This document shows positions 52,367-61,223 of a stretch of DNA of 64,000 bases, piece by piece (position 1 is the stretch's first letter; every line of letters begins with the position of its first letter). A model generated the notes under the pieces. The model did no database searches, was not told the origin of the DNA, and saw nothing but the letters and a program-made list of their open reading frames with translations. Position numbers and translations under genes: made by a program. This stretch comes from an uncultured Methanomicrobiales archaeon (GTDB taxonomy: Archaea; Thermoplasmatota; Thermoplasmata; Methanomassiliicoccales; Methanomethylophilaceae). The DNA is taken from contig CALAVG010000112.1 of assembly GCA_937892275.1 (NCBI GenBank), positions 1-64,000 of the forward strand, given 5' to 3'.

Positions 52367-53381
52367 TGCTGATATCCGCGACATAATGGGATACCGACGG
52401 AGCATACGATTTGACCTCGTGGATTCTGAGGACCTCATAACCGTCCTCTCCGCAATTCGCATCGAATATGCTCTTTATCCTGTCCTCATACTCGTTAACG
52501 TAGAAGGTGTCATGATAGTGTATGATCCCTCCGGAGCGTATCATCGACAGCGCCTTTGGAACGAATTCGGATGTCGTCTGAACGTATCCCATCAGAATAC
52601 GGTCAGCGAAGTGCTTCCCCAGAAGATTCCTGTTATCGGATAATATGGGAATCACCTTGTCGGTCAGCTCATTGTCCCTGATGTTCCTGCAGAGGAACTG
52701 GTACGATTCGGGATTCTTCTCGCATGCGAACACACGTCTGGCACATGAGTATTTCGCCAGCGGAAGGGTGAAGTATCCTATGCCCGCGAACATGTCCACG
52801 ACGGTCTCTCCCGTACAGTCTAGCTTCCTCATGCGCATCCTCTCATCGGTGTTGCCGGAAGCGAACATTACCTTCGTTACATCGAATCCGTATCTGATTC
52901 CGTTCTCAAGACGGACCGATTCCGTCTCCGTACCGTAGATGATCTCCATGCTGGGCTGCCTGAACTCTCCGGATACGCCCATGACATCCGCACATACTGT
53001 CTTAGCGCCCAACACTTCGGCATAGGTCCTGCCTATGAGGTCCTTGTACTGTCTGCAGCGGGGATCCATCTTCACTATGACTATGTCCCCGATGTACTCC
53101 CATTTCTCCGGGATTATGCCCTCCAGTTCGGGATATCCAGTGAGAATGTCGTGAATCTTCTCCTGGGGGCTCCTGCGGTCCAGGGTATGTGCGTCGCCTT
53201 CCAGCATCTCGATACCCATGGATCTGACTGTATCGATGTATTCAGGAAGAATCGGGACGTAACGGAATTGCTCATCCTTCCCTATCTTGGCATGGATGTC
53301 GACATATTCCTTGTCCATAAGATCGCGGATGATAGATCCGGCCACGTCCGATGGGAGTCTGGCGAACGTCACCCTCTTCAT
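52335..53381 (-). CDS. taw2: tRNA wybutosine-pathway aminocarboxypropyltransferase Taw2 (Trm5-related)
   Basis: 348 residues with a SAM-dependent Rossmann fold. Seen: IRYGFDVTKVMFASGNTDER, the motif that separates Taw2/TYW2 (MFxxGN) from Trm5, then the SAM loop VVDMFAGIGYFTLPLAKY and ADRILMGYVQTTSEF, where Trm5 would have the NxPY-type motif. Taw2 adds an aminocarboxypropyl group to the tricyclic base at tRNA-Phe position 37. An m1G37 methyltransferase role (Trm5) is less likely. It overlaps the geranylgeranyl reductase gene by 4 bases. Confidence 0.85.
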   Translation of the reverse strand: MKRVTFARLPSDVAGSIIRDLMDKEYVDIHAKIGKDEQFRYVPILPEYIDTVRSMGIEMLEGDAHTLDRRSPQEKIHDILTGYPELEGIIPEKWEYIGDIVIVKMDPRCRQYKDLIGRTYAEVLGAKTVCADVMGVSGEFRQPSMEIIYGTETESVRLENGIRYGFDVTKVMFASGNTDERMRMRKLDCTGETVVDMFAGIGYFTLPLAKYSCARRVFACEKNPESYQFLCRNIRDNELTDKVIPILSDNRNLLGKHFADRILMGYVQTTSEFVPKALSMIRSGGIIHYHDTFYVNEYEDRIKSIFDANCGEDGYEVLRIHEVKSYAPSVSHYVADISIRPSRLNPMQ

Positions 53382-54523
53382 TTAACGGACCTCATGAACA
53401 GAGGAATGGCGGAAAAGAATAATGAGGGGACCTTGAGTACCTTCTTCACGACATCTCCTGGATGGTCGATGTCGATATTCTTGGCGTACTCCATCAGGTC
53501 GTTCTTCTGAATGTAATCGTAAATCCTGTTGAAGTCCGCGTCGGTGAGCTTCTTGTATCTCTTCCTCAGCTTGTAGGAACGCTCTAATTCGCGACCGAAG
53601 TCGTCCATGCAGTTCCTGCTGTATTCGGACAGATCCCTAGAATACAACGCATCGGAATCCAGTCCGTTGGTGATAGATGTCACCAAATGGGAATTGGCCT
53701 TGAAAGCGGGATACAGTCCTCCGCCAGAGAGCGGTTTCACGAATCCGGCTGCATCGCCGGTGAGGAGTACCCTGTCACCGCTGAGATACGGACGGATACC
53801 CAATGGAATCTTTCCGGAATAGACCTTGAGGATCTTGTCGTGGAATCCCATACGTACCAGTATGTCGGAAAGATACTCAGACGGCGGTCCTGCCGACCAT
53901 GAACTGCAGAGTCCGATACGGGTGAAATCGCCGCATGGGATGGCCCATGCGAAGAAACCGGGAGCGACCGTGTTACCAAGATACAGCTTCAGCATCTCCT
54001 GGTCATCCATGGCATAGTCGACATCCACCTGGATGCCTCTGATGTACTCTTTGGGTCTATTATCGCCTAGCGACATCGCAACCTGGGAACCGGCACCGTC
54101 TGCACCGATCAGGACCTTTCCCCTGTGTGGACGTACGGTGGTGTCGACCACTACCGCATCTCCGACGGTGTGCCCCTGATAGCGCTCGTTGAAGCAGTAA
54201 TCCGCTCCGGCGTTCTGTGCCGCCTCGGCCATCTTGACCTCCAAGTCGACACGGTCGACCATGACGCCCTTGGGCTTGTCCGAACGTACCTCTATGGACT
54301 GTCCGTTGGGGAAGGTCACCTCAGCACCGTATATGGTGCTGTAGATGTCCGGCTTGACGCGGGACATCTTGAGTGTCTCCTCGCTGATGAACCCCGTGCA
54401 GTGCATGGGGAGTCCCGGGGACTCGTGCTCCTCGAGCACGATGACCTCGTACTTCTTCTCCGCCAGTGTTCTGGCTGCCAGGTTCCCTGCGGGACCTGCA
54501 CCGACCACAATCACATCATGCAT
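53378..54523 (-). CDS. geranylgeranyl reductase family flavoprotein, second copy
   Basis: 381 residues, closer to the canonical digeranylgeranylglycerophospholipid reductase than the copy at 26589. Seen: VIVVGAGPAGNLAARTLAEK, the MHCTGFISEE motif (Cys in PxHC.G), KVLIGADGAGSQVA, RVLLTGDAAGFVKPLSGGG and a C-terminal basic amphipathic segment. It would saturate archaeal membrane lipid chains. First gene of a pair with taw2. Confidence 0.92.
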   Translation of the reverse strand: MHDVIVVGAGPAGNLAARTLAEKKYEVIVLEEHESPGLPMHCTGFISEETLKMSRVKPDIYSTIYGAEVTFPNGQSIEVRSDKPKGVMVDRVDLEVKMAEAAQNAGADYCFNERYQGHTVGDAVVVDTTVRPHRGKVLIGADGAGSQVAMSLGDNRPKEYIRGIQVDVDYAMDDQEMLKLYLGNTVAPGFFAWAIPCGDFTRIGLCSSWSAGPPSEYLSDILVRMGFHDKILKVYSGKIPLGIRPYLSGDRVLLTGDAAGFVKPLSGGGLYPAFKANSHLVTSITNGLDSDALYSRDLSEYSRNCMDDFGRELERSYKLRKRYKKLTDADFNRIYDYIQKNDLMEYAKNIDIDHPGDVVKKVLKVPSLFFSAIPLFMRSVK

Positions 54524-54527
54524 GCGA

Positions 54528-55175
54528 TCAGTTTTTCTTCGATTTCTCGTAATCGGCTATGAACTTCTGGATACCCTCGTCGGTCTTCGGATGGGAGACC
54601 ATCTTCTTGAGGGTGTCGTAGGGGATGGTGGCGATGTCGCATCCGTTGAGAGCAGCTTCCAATACATGGTTGGGACCGCGGATGGATGCTGCGATGACCT
54701 CTGTCTCGTATCCGTAGTTCTCGAGGATCGTCATGATCTGTGCGACGAGGTCGCCTCCGAACTGTCCGATGTCGTCGAGACGTCCGATGAAGGGGGACAC
54801 GAATGCTGCTCCCGCCTTTGCTGCCAGGAGTGCCTGGAGAGGCGAGAAGATGAGTGTGACGTTGACCTTGATTCCCTCGGATGAGAGGATCTTGGTGGCT
54901 TTGAGCGATTCGACGCACATGGGCAGCTTGACGTTGATGTTGGGGTGGATCTTGGCGAGCTCGCGACCCTCCTTGACCATCTCGTCGCATGTCATGGACA
55001 TGGCCTCTGCCGAGATGGGTCCGTTGACGATCTCCGCAATCTCCTTGACGCGTGCCCTTACGTCGACTCCTTCCTTCGCGATCAGACTGGGGTTGGTGGT
55101 GACTCCGTCGAGGATCCCCCAGCTGTTGATCTCCTTGATCATGTCCAGATTCGCTGTGTCTATGAATATCTTCAT
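54528..55175 (-). CDS. tal: transaldolase (fructose-6-phosphate aldolase-like, short form)
   Basis: 215 residues, the short decameric type. The start [28 protein letters not shown], the Schiff-base Lys in [11 protein letters not shown] and the [13 protein letters not shown] block are typical. Works with the split transketolase genes just upstream to make ribose-5-phosphate and erythrose-4-phosphate from glycolytic sugars. ATG 55175 follows the transketolase stop by 4 bases. Confidence 0.94.
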   Translation of the reverse strand: MKIFIDTANLDMIKEINSWGILDGVTTNPSLIAKEGVDVRARVKEIAEIVNGPISAEAMSMTCDEMVKEGRELAKIHPNINVKLPMCVESLKATKILSSEGIKVNVTLIFSPLQALLAAKAGAAFVSPFIGRLDDIGQFGGDLVAQIMTILENYGYETEVIAASIRGPNHVLEAALNGCDIATIPYDTLKKMVSHPKTDEGIQKFIADYEKSKKN

Positions 55176-55179
55176 CTCA

Positions 55180-56118
55180 TCACTTCCTTGATACGGATTT
55201 CTTGGCTGCCGCGACGATATCGTCAACGGTCAGTCCGTACTTCACCATGAGGTCGGCGGGCTTTCCGGATTCACCGAAGGTGTCCTTGGTACCGATCCTC
55301 TCAAGAGGAATGCAGGTGCTGTCGCAGAGTGCCTCCGCGACGGCGGAACCCAATCCCCCTATGATACTGTGCTCCTCTGCCGTGACGCAGCATCCTGTCT
55401 TGGAGACCGATGCGATGAGCGTCTCGGTGTCGAGAGGCTTGATTGTTGACATGTTTATGACCTCGGCGCTGATGCCTTCGTCCTGTAGCTTCTCCGCCGC
55501 ATCCATGCAGAATGAGACCATCTGTCCACATCCCACGATGGTGACATCGGTGCCTTCCCTTAGGACCCTTGCCTTTCCGATCTGGAACCCCATGTCGGGC
55601 TCCAGGATCGTGGGGAAATCGGCACGGCCCATCCTCATGTATGCAGGACCGTTGTACTTGGCCAGTGCCTTCGTCGCGGCGAATGCCTCATATGCATCCG
55701 CAGGAGCGATTACGACCATGTTGGGAAGTGTACGCATTATCGCGATGTCCTCCAGTGCCTGATGAGATGCCCCGTCCTCGCCTACGCTGATACCGCAGTG
55801 GGTGGCGACAACCTTGACGTTGAGCTTTGGATATGCTACCGCGAGCCTAATCTGCTCCCAGCACCTTCCAGTGGCGAACACTCCGAATGTGGATACGAAC
55901 ACCGTCTTGCCGGATGCCGCGAGACCTGCAGCGATACCGATCATGTTGGACTCGGCGATACCGACCTCGACGAACCTCTCGGGGCATACCTTCTGGAAAT
56001 CAGATGTCTTGGTGGAACCTGCAAGATCAGCATCCATGACGACGACCTTAGGATCCTCCTTGGCCAGCTCGGCCAATGCCTTTCCGTAGTAGTTGCGCTG
56101 TGCGAGCTTCTCGGTCAT
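55180..56118 (-). CDS. transketolase, C-terminal subunit
   Basis: 312 residues containing the pyrimidine-binding and C-terminal domains ([18 protein letters not shown] with the catalytic Glu, [18 protein letters not shown]). The C-terminal Rossmann-like domain follows from about 185. It pairs with the N-terminal subunit encoded just upstream with a 4-base overlap, the usual archaeal split arrangement. Confidence 0.94.
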   Translation of the reverse strand: MTEKLAQRNYYGKALAELAKEDPKVVVMDADLAGSTKTSDFQKVCPERFVEVGIAESNMIGIAAGLAASGKTVFVSTFGVFATGRCWEQIRLAVAYPKLNVKVVATHCGISVGEDGASHQALEDIAIMRTLPNMVVIAPADAYEAFAATKALAKYNGPAYMRMGRADFPTILEPDMGFQIGKARVLREGTDVTIVGCGQMVSFCMDAAEKLQDEGISAEVINMSTIKPLDTETLIASVSKTGCCVTAEEHSIIGGLGSAVAEALCDSTCIPLERIGTKDTFGESGKPADLMVKYGLTVDDIVAAAKKSVSRK

Positions 56119-56945
56119 TGGATCACCGCCTTGAGTTCCTCGACCGCCTTCGCCTGCTCCTCATCGTTACAGGCCTTTCCGTGGAATCCGGCGTTGTTCT
56201 CCATGAACGATACGCCCTTTCCCTTCACGGTCTTCATTATGATGACGGTCGGTCTCGCCTTCGCCGCCGCTGCCTTGTCCAAGGCCTCGAGGATCTGGCG
56301 CATGTTGTGGCCGTCGATTATTATGACGTTCCATCCGAAGGACTTCCATTTCTCCGGAAGGGGCTCGAGTCCCACGGCGCCCTCTGTGTCGCCCGTAATC
56401 TGAAGCCTGTTGCGGTCGACTATCGCTATGAGGTTGGTCAGACTGGCCTGGCGTGCGAACATCGCAGCCTCCCAGTTCTGTCCCTCCTGAAGCTCTCCGT
56501 CGCCGAGCATGCAGATGGTCTTGTAATCCTTTCCGTCCATCTTGCCTGCCAATGCTATCCCGCATGCCATGCTAAGACCCTGTCCCAACGAACCTGTGGA
56601 CATCTCGACTCCCGGGACCTTTCCGCGTACGGGGTGGCCCTGAAGCTTGGAACCCATCTTCCTCAGTGTGAGGAGGTCCTCGACCGGGAAGTAACCGGCC
56701 TCTGCCAATGCGGCGTACAATACAGGGGCCACGTGGCCCTTCGACAGCACGAACCTGTCCCTCTCATCCCATAACGGGTTCGAGGGGTCGTGCTTCATGA
56801 ACTTGAAATAGAGTGCGGCGATCATATCAGCCGCGGAGAGCGAACCGCCGGGGTGTCCCGAGCGTGCCTCATAGGTCATCTCCACCACATGGAGGCGGAG
56901 CTTGTTGGCGATGTTCTCGAGATCGGATACGCTGTAATCAGCCAT
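56115..56945 (-). CDS. transketolase, N-terminal subunit
   Basis: 276 residues with the thiamine diphosphate-binding domain: GHPGGSLSAADMIAALY at the N-terminus, STGSLGQGLSMACGIAL, and the GDGELQEGQNWEAAM motif that binds Mg-ThDP. Head gene of the transketolase-transaldolase group that supplies pentoses. It follows PCNA by 4 bases, so the DNA sliding clamp and this sugar pathway share a transcript. Confidence 0.94.
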   Translation of the reverse strand: MADYSVSDLENIANKLRLHVVEMTYEARSGHPGGSLSAADMIAALYFKFMKHDPSNPLWDERDRFVLSKGHVAPVLYAALAEAGYFPVEDLLTLRKMGSKLQGHPVRGKVPGVEMSTGSLGQGLSMACGIALAGKMDGKDYKTICMLGDGELQEGQNWEAAMFARQASLTNLIAIVDRNRLQITGDTEGAVGLEPLPEKWKSFGWNVIIIDGHNMRQILEALDKAAAAKARPTVIIMKTVKGKGVSFMENNAGFHGKACNDEEQAKAVEELKAVIQ

Positions 56946-56949
56946 CGTC

Positions 56950-57684
56950 TCACTCGCTCTCGATCCTCGGTGCGAGGAGGTAATCCACCTTCGCCGCGCC
57001 GTCTGCCAATGCGAATACCAGCTTCATGGGATAATCGTTGTCGAGCTCGATGTCGACCTGCGTACCCGACGGGATGGCCTTGATGATGTTGGCCAGGTAG
57101 TCCGGGGGGAACATGCTGCATACATCGGAATCGGTACTGATCTTAGCCGATGAAGGGTCGAGTCTGAGACTTACCGAGTCCGTGTCCCCTTCGCAGGAGA
57201 GCTCGAAGAACTCGGGACCGGCCTTCAGTGTGATGTGATCCGAGATGGACTCGACTGCGCGGATTCCCTTCTGGAGCTCCTCGATGGGAACTGTGATCGT
57301 TGCGGTGAGGTTGAGCTGGGGCACCTTGGGGTCGTTCATACCCGTGGTGTCGATGAGGCTCATGCGCCTCGTGATGTTTCCGACCTTGAAGACGAGCTTT
57401 CCGGTCGCGTCGTCCTGCTCCATCCTGATGGTCTCCCCGGATCCGGCGAGCTTGAGGACTCCCTTGACCTTCTCGAGATCGAGACCGATCTCGGTGTCCT
57501 CGGCTGAGAAGGACTCGAAAGCTCCCTTCGTGAGGTTCATCTCGATCATGGCGACGTGTGCGGCGTCGACCGCCTTGAGGGTCATCCCTTCGGATGTAAT
57601 CGTGAACTTGACCTCGTCGATGAGCGTCGAGATGATGTTGACGATACCTTTGAGGACATCGGACTTGAGCTCTGCTACGAACAT
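56950..57684 (-). CDS. pcn: DNA sliding clamp PCNA
   Basis: 244 residues, archaeal homotrimeric clamp. Seen: the N-terminal ITSEGMTLKAVDAAHVAMIEMNL block (family D..HV...D/E..L), the interdomain connector around 120-135 and the C-terminal KVDYLLAPRIE. Tethers DNA polymerases and ligase. Ten bases after TFS, so the order is tfs-pcn-tkt-tal on the - strand. Confidence 0.96.
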   Translation of the reverse strand: MFVAELKSDVLKGIVNIISTLIDEVKFTITSEGMTLKAVDAAHVAMIEMNLTKGAFESFSAEDTEIGLDLEKVKGVLKLAGSGETIRMEQDDATGKLVFKVGNITRRMSLIDTTGMNDPKVPQLNLTATITVPIEELQKGIRAVESISDHITLKAGPEFFELSCEGDTDSVSLRLDPSSAKISTDSDVCSMFPPDYLANIIKAIPSGTQVDIELDNDYPMKLVFALADGAAKVDYLLAPRIESE

Positions 57685-57693
57685 GATTGCACC

Positions 57694-57990
57694 TCAGTAC
57701 TCTCTCCAGGAGTGGTTGCACTTACAGCAACGGTAGATCCTGGTCTCAGGTTCGTCGGCGGCGCGTGTCTGCCTGATGACGAAGAACGCCTCCGTGTGTC
57801 CGCACTCGGGACAGGGGATACGGGTCTTCGGAAGGGTCGCCACATTCTCTGTGATAACGGTGGTCTCCTTCTCCTTGACATCGGTCTTTATGACTTCGGC
57901 CTTTCCACCGATATCCTTGGTGGCACCGCAGGAGTTACAAACATACTTCCCATCTTTGGGGAACATCATTGAGCCGCACGAGCAAAACAT
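57694..57990 (-). CDS. tfs: transcription factor S (TFS/RpoM-like)
   Basis: 98 residues with two zinc ribbons: N-terminal CSCGSMMFP...CNSCG and C-terminal CPECGHTEAFFVIRQTRAADEP ending in RCCKCNHSWREY. The acidic pair in RAADEPET is the catalytic finger that stimulates RNA cleavage by paused RNA polymerase. Head gene of the tfs-pcn-transketolase group. The linker (about 30-55) is Thr/Lys-rich. Confidence 0.94.
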   Translation of the reverse strand: MFCSCGSMMFPKDGKYVCNSCGATKDIGGKAEVIKTDVKEKETTVITENVATLPKTRIPCPECGHTEAFFVIRQTRAADEPETRIYRCCKCNHSWREY

Positions 57991-58050
57991 GATTCAGCCT
58001 CTAAGGGCCACATCGACTGTCTGTATTTTAACGTTGTCGCGCGCCTGTAA

Positions 58051-58084
58051 GGAAAAGGTTGGGACGGGAGTCTGTCCCCCGTCC
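58051..58084 (-). terminator. hairpin terminator of the membrane-protein gene
   Basis: On the - strand GGACGGG pairs with CCCGTCC (58078-58084 and 58062-58068) around a nine-base loop, followed by a T-rich ACCTTTTCC. It begins about ten bases after the stop at 58095, so it should end that transcript before tfs. Confidence 0.5.
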
Positions 58085-58094
58085 TTGAATGGTT

Positions 58095-59642
58095 TCACTT
58101 CTTGGAGGCCTTCTTCTTCTTGGTGGCCTTCTGAGCACGGACGTTCGCCTTGACGGCATCCGCGATCTCAGCTCCCTCGGCGAGTCCGTCGGTGACCTTG
58201 TTGATGTCGTATCTCAGAACGACCCAACCTTCCTCCTTCAGCTTCGCCTCGACCTCCCTGTCCTCGGTGCCTGGCTCTTCTACATATACGGCGACCTTTC
58301 CCTTGACGAACGCCACAGGGATGTGGTAGTCTCCGTAGTCCCTCCTGCACCTCATTCCCTTGTTCCAGGCGGCCCTTCTGACGAGCGCCTCGGGGGAGTA
58401 GTCGGTGTAGATGTCCTCAAGGACCTCATCCTCCTCGGACTCGGCCTCCTCTGCAGAGGATTCCTCCGGTTTAGGCTCTGCGGCTGTCTCCACGACCTCC
58501 GGAACAACGGACTCTTCCTTGATGGGTACCTCGACAGGAGTCTCCTCTACTGCGGGTTCCTCTTTAACGGGCTCAGCCTTTTCCGGAGGAACGATCTTTC
58601 CGCCGACATCCTTGGACGATACCAGCCTGGACATGAAGTCGTTGTTGGGCTTCTTGGGCTCTTCCTTTACGGGTTCGGGCTCTGCCTTGGGCTCTTCCTT
58701 CACAGGCTCCGTCTTTGCGGGCTCTGCGGGCTTCACTGCCACGACGGGTGTCGGGACGGGGACAGGCTCGGGTTTAGGCTCCTCTTTAACAGGTTCGGCG
58801 GCCTTCTCGGGCTTTTCTTCTACAGGTGCGGGCTCGACCTTCTTCGCCGGCTCCTCCTTCTTAGGCTGCTCCTTCTTAGGCTGCTCCTTCTTCTGCTCGG
58901 GCTTCGCCTCTTCCTTCTTAGGCTCTTCCTTCTTGGCTTCCTCTTTCTTCGCCTCGGCCTTCTTCTTTGCCTTCGCGTCTGCCCTGCTCTTCGCCTCGAG
59001 CTTCTCCTGCCTCTGCTGCTTCTTCCTGGCCTCTGCATCAGCCTTGGACTTCTGCTTCTGGGCCTTCTTGGCGGACTTCCTCGAGGGATCGATGACTGCC
59101 TCCTCTTCTACGACATCGTCGGTTCCCATGACAAGGTATGTAGCAAGCCAGAGACCGATGACGATGACGGCTGATGCCTCCTTGACGGAGAGCGAGTTGC
59201 CCATGAACAAAAGGATGACGATCACAGCCTCGATAATGAAGAAGACCATGTCGACGTACATCATGACCTTGTGCTTCTTGGTCATGTCCGTGTAGTATCC
59301 GACGAGCATGGCAACAGCGCCGACTATACCGATGATCTCGACAACGAGCAGCGACTCCATGCTTGCGAACTCCATGAAGACGTATGTGAGTGCGGCGACG
59401 AGTCCCAACAAGAGTATGAGGATACCGTCGCACTTCAACGACATCTGTACTTTCCTTATCGTCAGCAGGATTCCCGCTATGAGCGCGAACACACCGGCGA
59501 CAGTGAGGATGATCTGCGATGTCTGGGTGAGCACCCCATCGACATCATCCTTCATTAGCAACATTACGAATGCCGCTGCAATGAAAATAACAGCAGCGAG
59601 CATCCCGACATATTTACCGTAATTGCTGTTTCCTGTTCCCAT
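58095..59642 (-). CDS. membrane protein with a Lys/Glu/Pro-rich linker and a DUF559/VSR-like C-terminal domain
   Basis: 515 residues. Residues 1-170 contain about six membrane helices (for example YVGMLAAVIFIAAAFVMLLM). Residues about 185-410 are a low-complexity KEEP/AKKE-type linker. Residues about 430-515 look like the restriction-nuclease-like DUF559/VSR fold: RRAAWNKGMRCRRDYGDY, VAVYVEEPGTEDREVEAKL, EEGWVVLRYDINKVTD. The usual catalytic Asp of the DF strand is replaced (PVAFVKG), so it may bind rather than cut DNA. A cytoplasmic domain tethered to the membrane by a flexible stalk is inferred. ATG 59642 is chosen; upstream in-frame sequence has no other signal. Confidence 0.75.
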   Translation of the reverse strand: MGTGNSNYGKYVGMLAAVIFIAAAFVMLLMKDDVDGVLTQTSQIILTVAGVFALIAGILLTIRKVQMSLKCDGILILLLGLVAALTYVFMEFASMESLLVVEIIGIVGAVAMLVGYYTDMTKKHKVMMYVDMVFFIIEAVIVILLFMGNSLSVKEASAVIVIGLWLATYLVMGTDDVVEEEAVIDPSRKSAKKAQKQKSKADAEARKKQQRQEKLEAKSRADAKAKKKAEAKKEEAKKEEPKKEEAKPEQKKEQPKKEQPKKEEPAKKVEPAPVEEKPEKAAEPVKEEPKPEPVPVPTPVVAVKPAEPAKTEPVKEEPKAEPEPVKEEPKKPNNDFMSRLVSSKDVGGKIVPPEKAEPVKEEPAVEETPVEVPIKEESVVPEVVETAAEPKPEESSAEEAESEEDEVLEDIYTDYSPEALVRRAAWNKGMRCRRDYGDYHIPVAFVKGKVAVYVEEPGTEDREVEAKLKEEGWVVLRYDINKVTDGLAEGAEIADAVKANVRAQKATKKKKASKK

Positions 59643-59789
59643 AGATGCTCCATCGTCTTTAAAGAATATAACGATTTGCGATGTGTGGCTCATTTGTCCC
59701 GATAGCATCCAATTCAATGAGCCAGCAAACTGATTTCTATGTGCCAGACATTCTGAATCCTCGTACACAGATCTCTTCGGACCCATATC

Positions 59790-59803
59790 ATGTTTTATAT
59801 ACT
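59790..59803 (+). promoter_or_regulatory. TATA element for the leader ORF and beta-CASP gene
   Basis: TTTTATATACTATA lies about 30-40 bases before ATG 59834 and about 150 bases before the beta-CASP start, so the transcript would carry the 34-codon open frame at its very 5' end. Confidence 0.5.
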
Positions 59804-59833
59804 ATACATAAATAGGGTTTATTCACTCTTATA

Positions 59834-59938
59834 ATGTGGGGCAGAGGTCCCTGCATCATCATCACAGTCAAGAAGGTCATCGAGGCCTTCTTTCACAAAG
59901 TCCTCACCATGTGGGGCAACATACGAAAAGGAGCCTAA
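59834..59938 (+). CDS. possible 34-residue leader peptide
   Basis: ATG 59834 to TAA 59936-59938 encodes 34 residues with two MWG motifs (MWGRG at the start, TMWGN near the end) and a hydrophobic/basic centre (IIITVKKVIEAFFHKVL) that could form an amphipathic helix. It starts close to the predicted transcription start, so it may be leaderless. The next gene begins 4 bases after its stop, and that gene's GGAG site lies inside the end of this frame. That arrangement allows translational coupling. Whether the peptide is made is unknown. Confidence 0.35.
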   Translation: MWGRGPCIIITVKKVIEAFFHKVLTMWGNIRKGA

Positions 59939-59942
59939 TAAC

Positions 59943-61181
59943 ATGAACATGAAGTGTAAATTCCTGGGCGGTGCCGATATGGTCGGACGCATGGGGATGA
60001 CCATGGAGGGTGACGGCATGACCGCTCTCATCGAGTACGGCCTCAGCCCCACAAAACCTCCGGAGTATCCCCTGCCCGCACCCCGTATCGACTACGCGTT
60101 CCTGACGCACTCCCACCTGGACCACTGCGGTATGATCCCGCAGATCTGCGGTAAGAACGAGTGCGATCTCTTCACGACACCCCTGTCGGCAGAGATCTCG
60201 GAACTCATGATGTACGACACTCTCAAGATCGCCAAGGCGGAGGATTATCCCCAGCCCTACACAACAGGCGATATCGAGAGAACAATGAAAGCCGTCGTGC
60301 CCATGACTTATAAGGATCAGATAAGCATCAACCACATCGACGTCACAATGTTGGACGCGGGACACATCCCCGGAGCGGCGATGTTCCAGTTTGACAAGGA
60401 CGTCACGACTATCTACTCAGGTGACATCCACACGGAGACCCAGAGGCTCGTCGGAGGCGCTAAGCCCCACGACTGTACGACTCTCTTCATCGAAGGAACG
60501 TACGGCGGACGCAACCACCCCGACAGGAAGCAAACAGAAGAGGCCTTCCTCGCAAAGATCGATGAGGTCATCGACCGCGGAGGAAAGGTCCTTATCCCCT
60601 GCTTCGCCAACGGAAGAACACAGGAAATCATGCTCCTGCTGAGGAACCTCGGCTACGAGATGTGGGTCGATGGAATGGGAAGATCTGTAACGAGACTGTT
60701 CCTCGACTACCCCGAGTACGTCAGGGATGTCAAGCATCTGAAAGCTGCTAAGAGGAAGTTCAACGAAGTAAGGAACCCCAACTCGAGACTTTCCGCGATC
60801 AAGGGACAGATCATCGTCACAACTGGCGGAATGCTCGACGGAGGACCGGTCCTCGGATACCTCAACGCTATCAAGGACGACCCCAAGAGCGCCATCCTCC
60901 TGGTAGGATACCAGGCCGATGACACCAACGGAAAGATGTTGCTCGACGAGGGCTGCGTGAAGATTGACGGCGAGGTCGTCAAGATCGCATGCGAGCTGCA
61001 GAAGTATGACTTCTCGGCACACGCGGATCACGACCAGATCGTGAACTTCATCAGGGAATGCGATCCCGAGAACGTGATCATCATGCACTCGGAGTCGCGT
61101 GAGGCGTTCCTTCCGGATCTGGAAGGCGACTACAAGGTGTTCCTCCCCAAGACAGGCGAGGAGTTCAGCCTGGACATGTGA
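59943..61181 (+). CDS. beta-CASP metallo-beta-lactamase ribonuclease (aCPSF2/RNase J-like)
   Basis: 412 residues, no KH domains, so aCPSF2- or RNase J-like rather than aCPSF1. Zinc-binding motifs are visible: LTHSHLDHCGMIP, the His in AGHIPGAAMF, TIYSGDIHTE, the beta-CASP block (TLFIEGTYGGRNHPDR, IPCFANGRTQE), and the C-terminal FSAHADHDQI and IIMHSE. Such enzymes act in mRNA 3'-end processing or 5'-3' decay. ATG 59943 has GGAG nine bases upstream; ATG 59949 is an alternative. Ends before a strong hairpin shared with the convergent MFS gene. Confidence 0.92.
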   Translation: MNMKCKFLGGADMVGRMGMTMEGDGMTALIEYGLSPTKPPEYPLPAPRIDYAFLTHSHLDHCGMIPQICGKNECDLFTTPLSAEISELMMYDTLKIAKAEDYPQPYTTGDIERTMKAVVPMTYKDQISINHIDVTMLDAGHIPGAAMFQFDKDVTTIYSGDIHTETQRLVGGAKPHDCTTLFIEGTYGGRNHPDRKQTEEAFLAKIDEVIDRGGKVLIPCFANGRTQEIMLLLRNLGYEMWVDGMGRSVTRLFLDYPEYVRDVKHLKAAKRKFNEVRNPNSRLSAIKGQIIVTTGGMLDGGPVLGYLNAIKDDPKSAILLVGYQADDTNGKMLLDEGCVKIDGEVVKIACELQKYDFSAHADHDQIVNFIRECDPENVIIMHSESREAFLPDLEGDYKVFLPKTGEEFSLDM

Positions 61182-61192
61182 ACAAAGGGACA

Positions 61193-61209
61193 CCGGGGCT
61201 AAGCCCCGG
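61193..61209. terminator. bidirectional terminator hairpin
   Basis: CCGGGGC (61193-61199) pairs with GCCCCGG (61203-61209) around TAA, eleven bases after the beta-CASP stop. On the + strand it is followed by a T-rich tract (CTTTCAATTTTCC). It lies between two convergent genes and can serve both. Confidence 0.55.
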
Positions 61210-61223
61210 GCCCTTAAAATCTT

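Noticed and set aside
58089..59295. Two long + strand frames, one Leu/Arg-rich and one Ser/Phe-rich
   Set aside because: They are complements of the KEEP-type low-complexity linker and membrane helices of the - strand gene.
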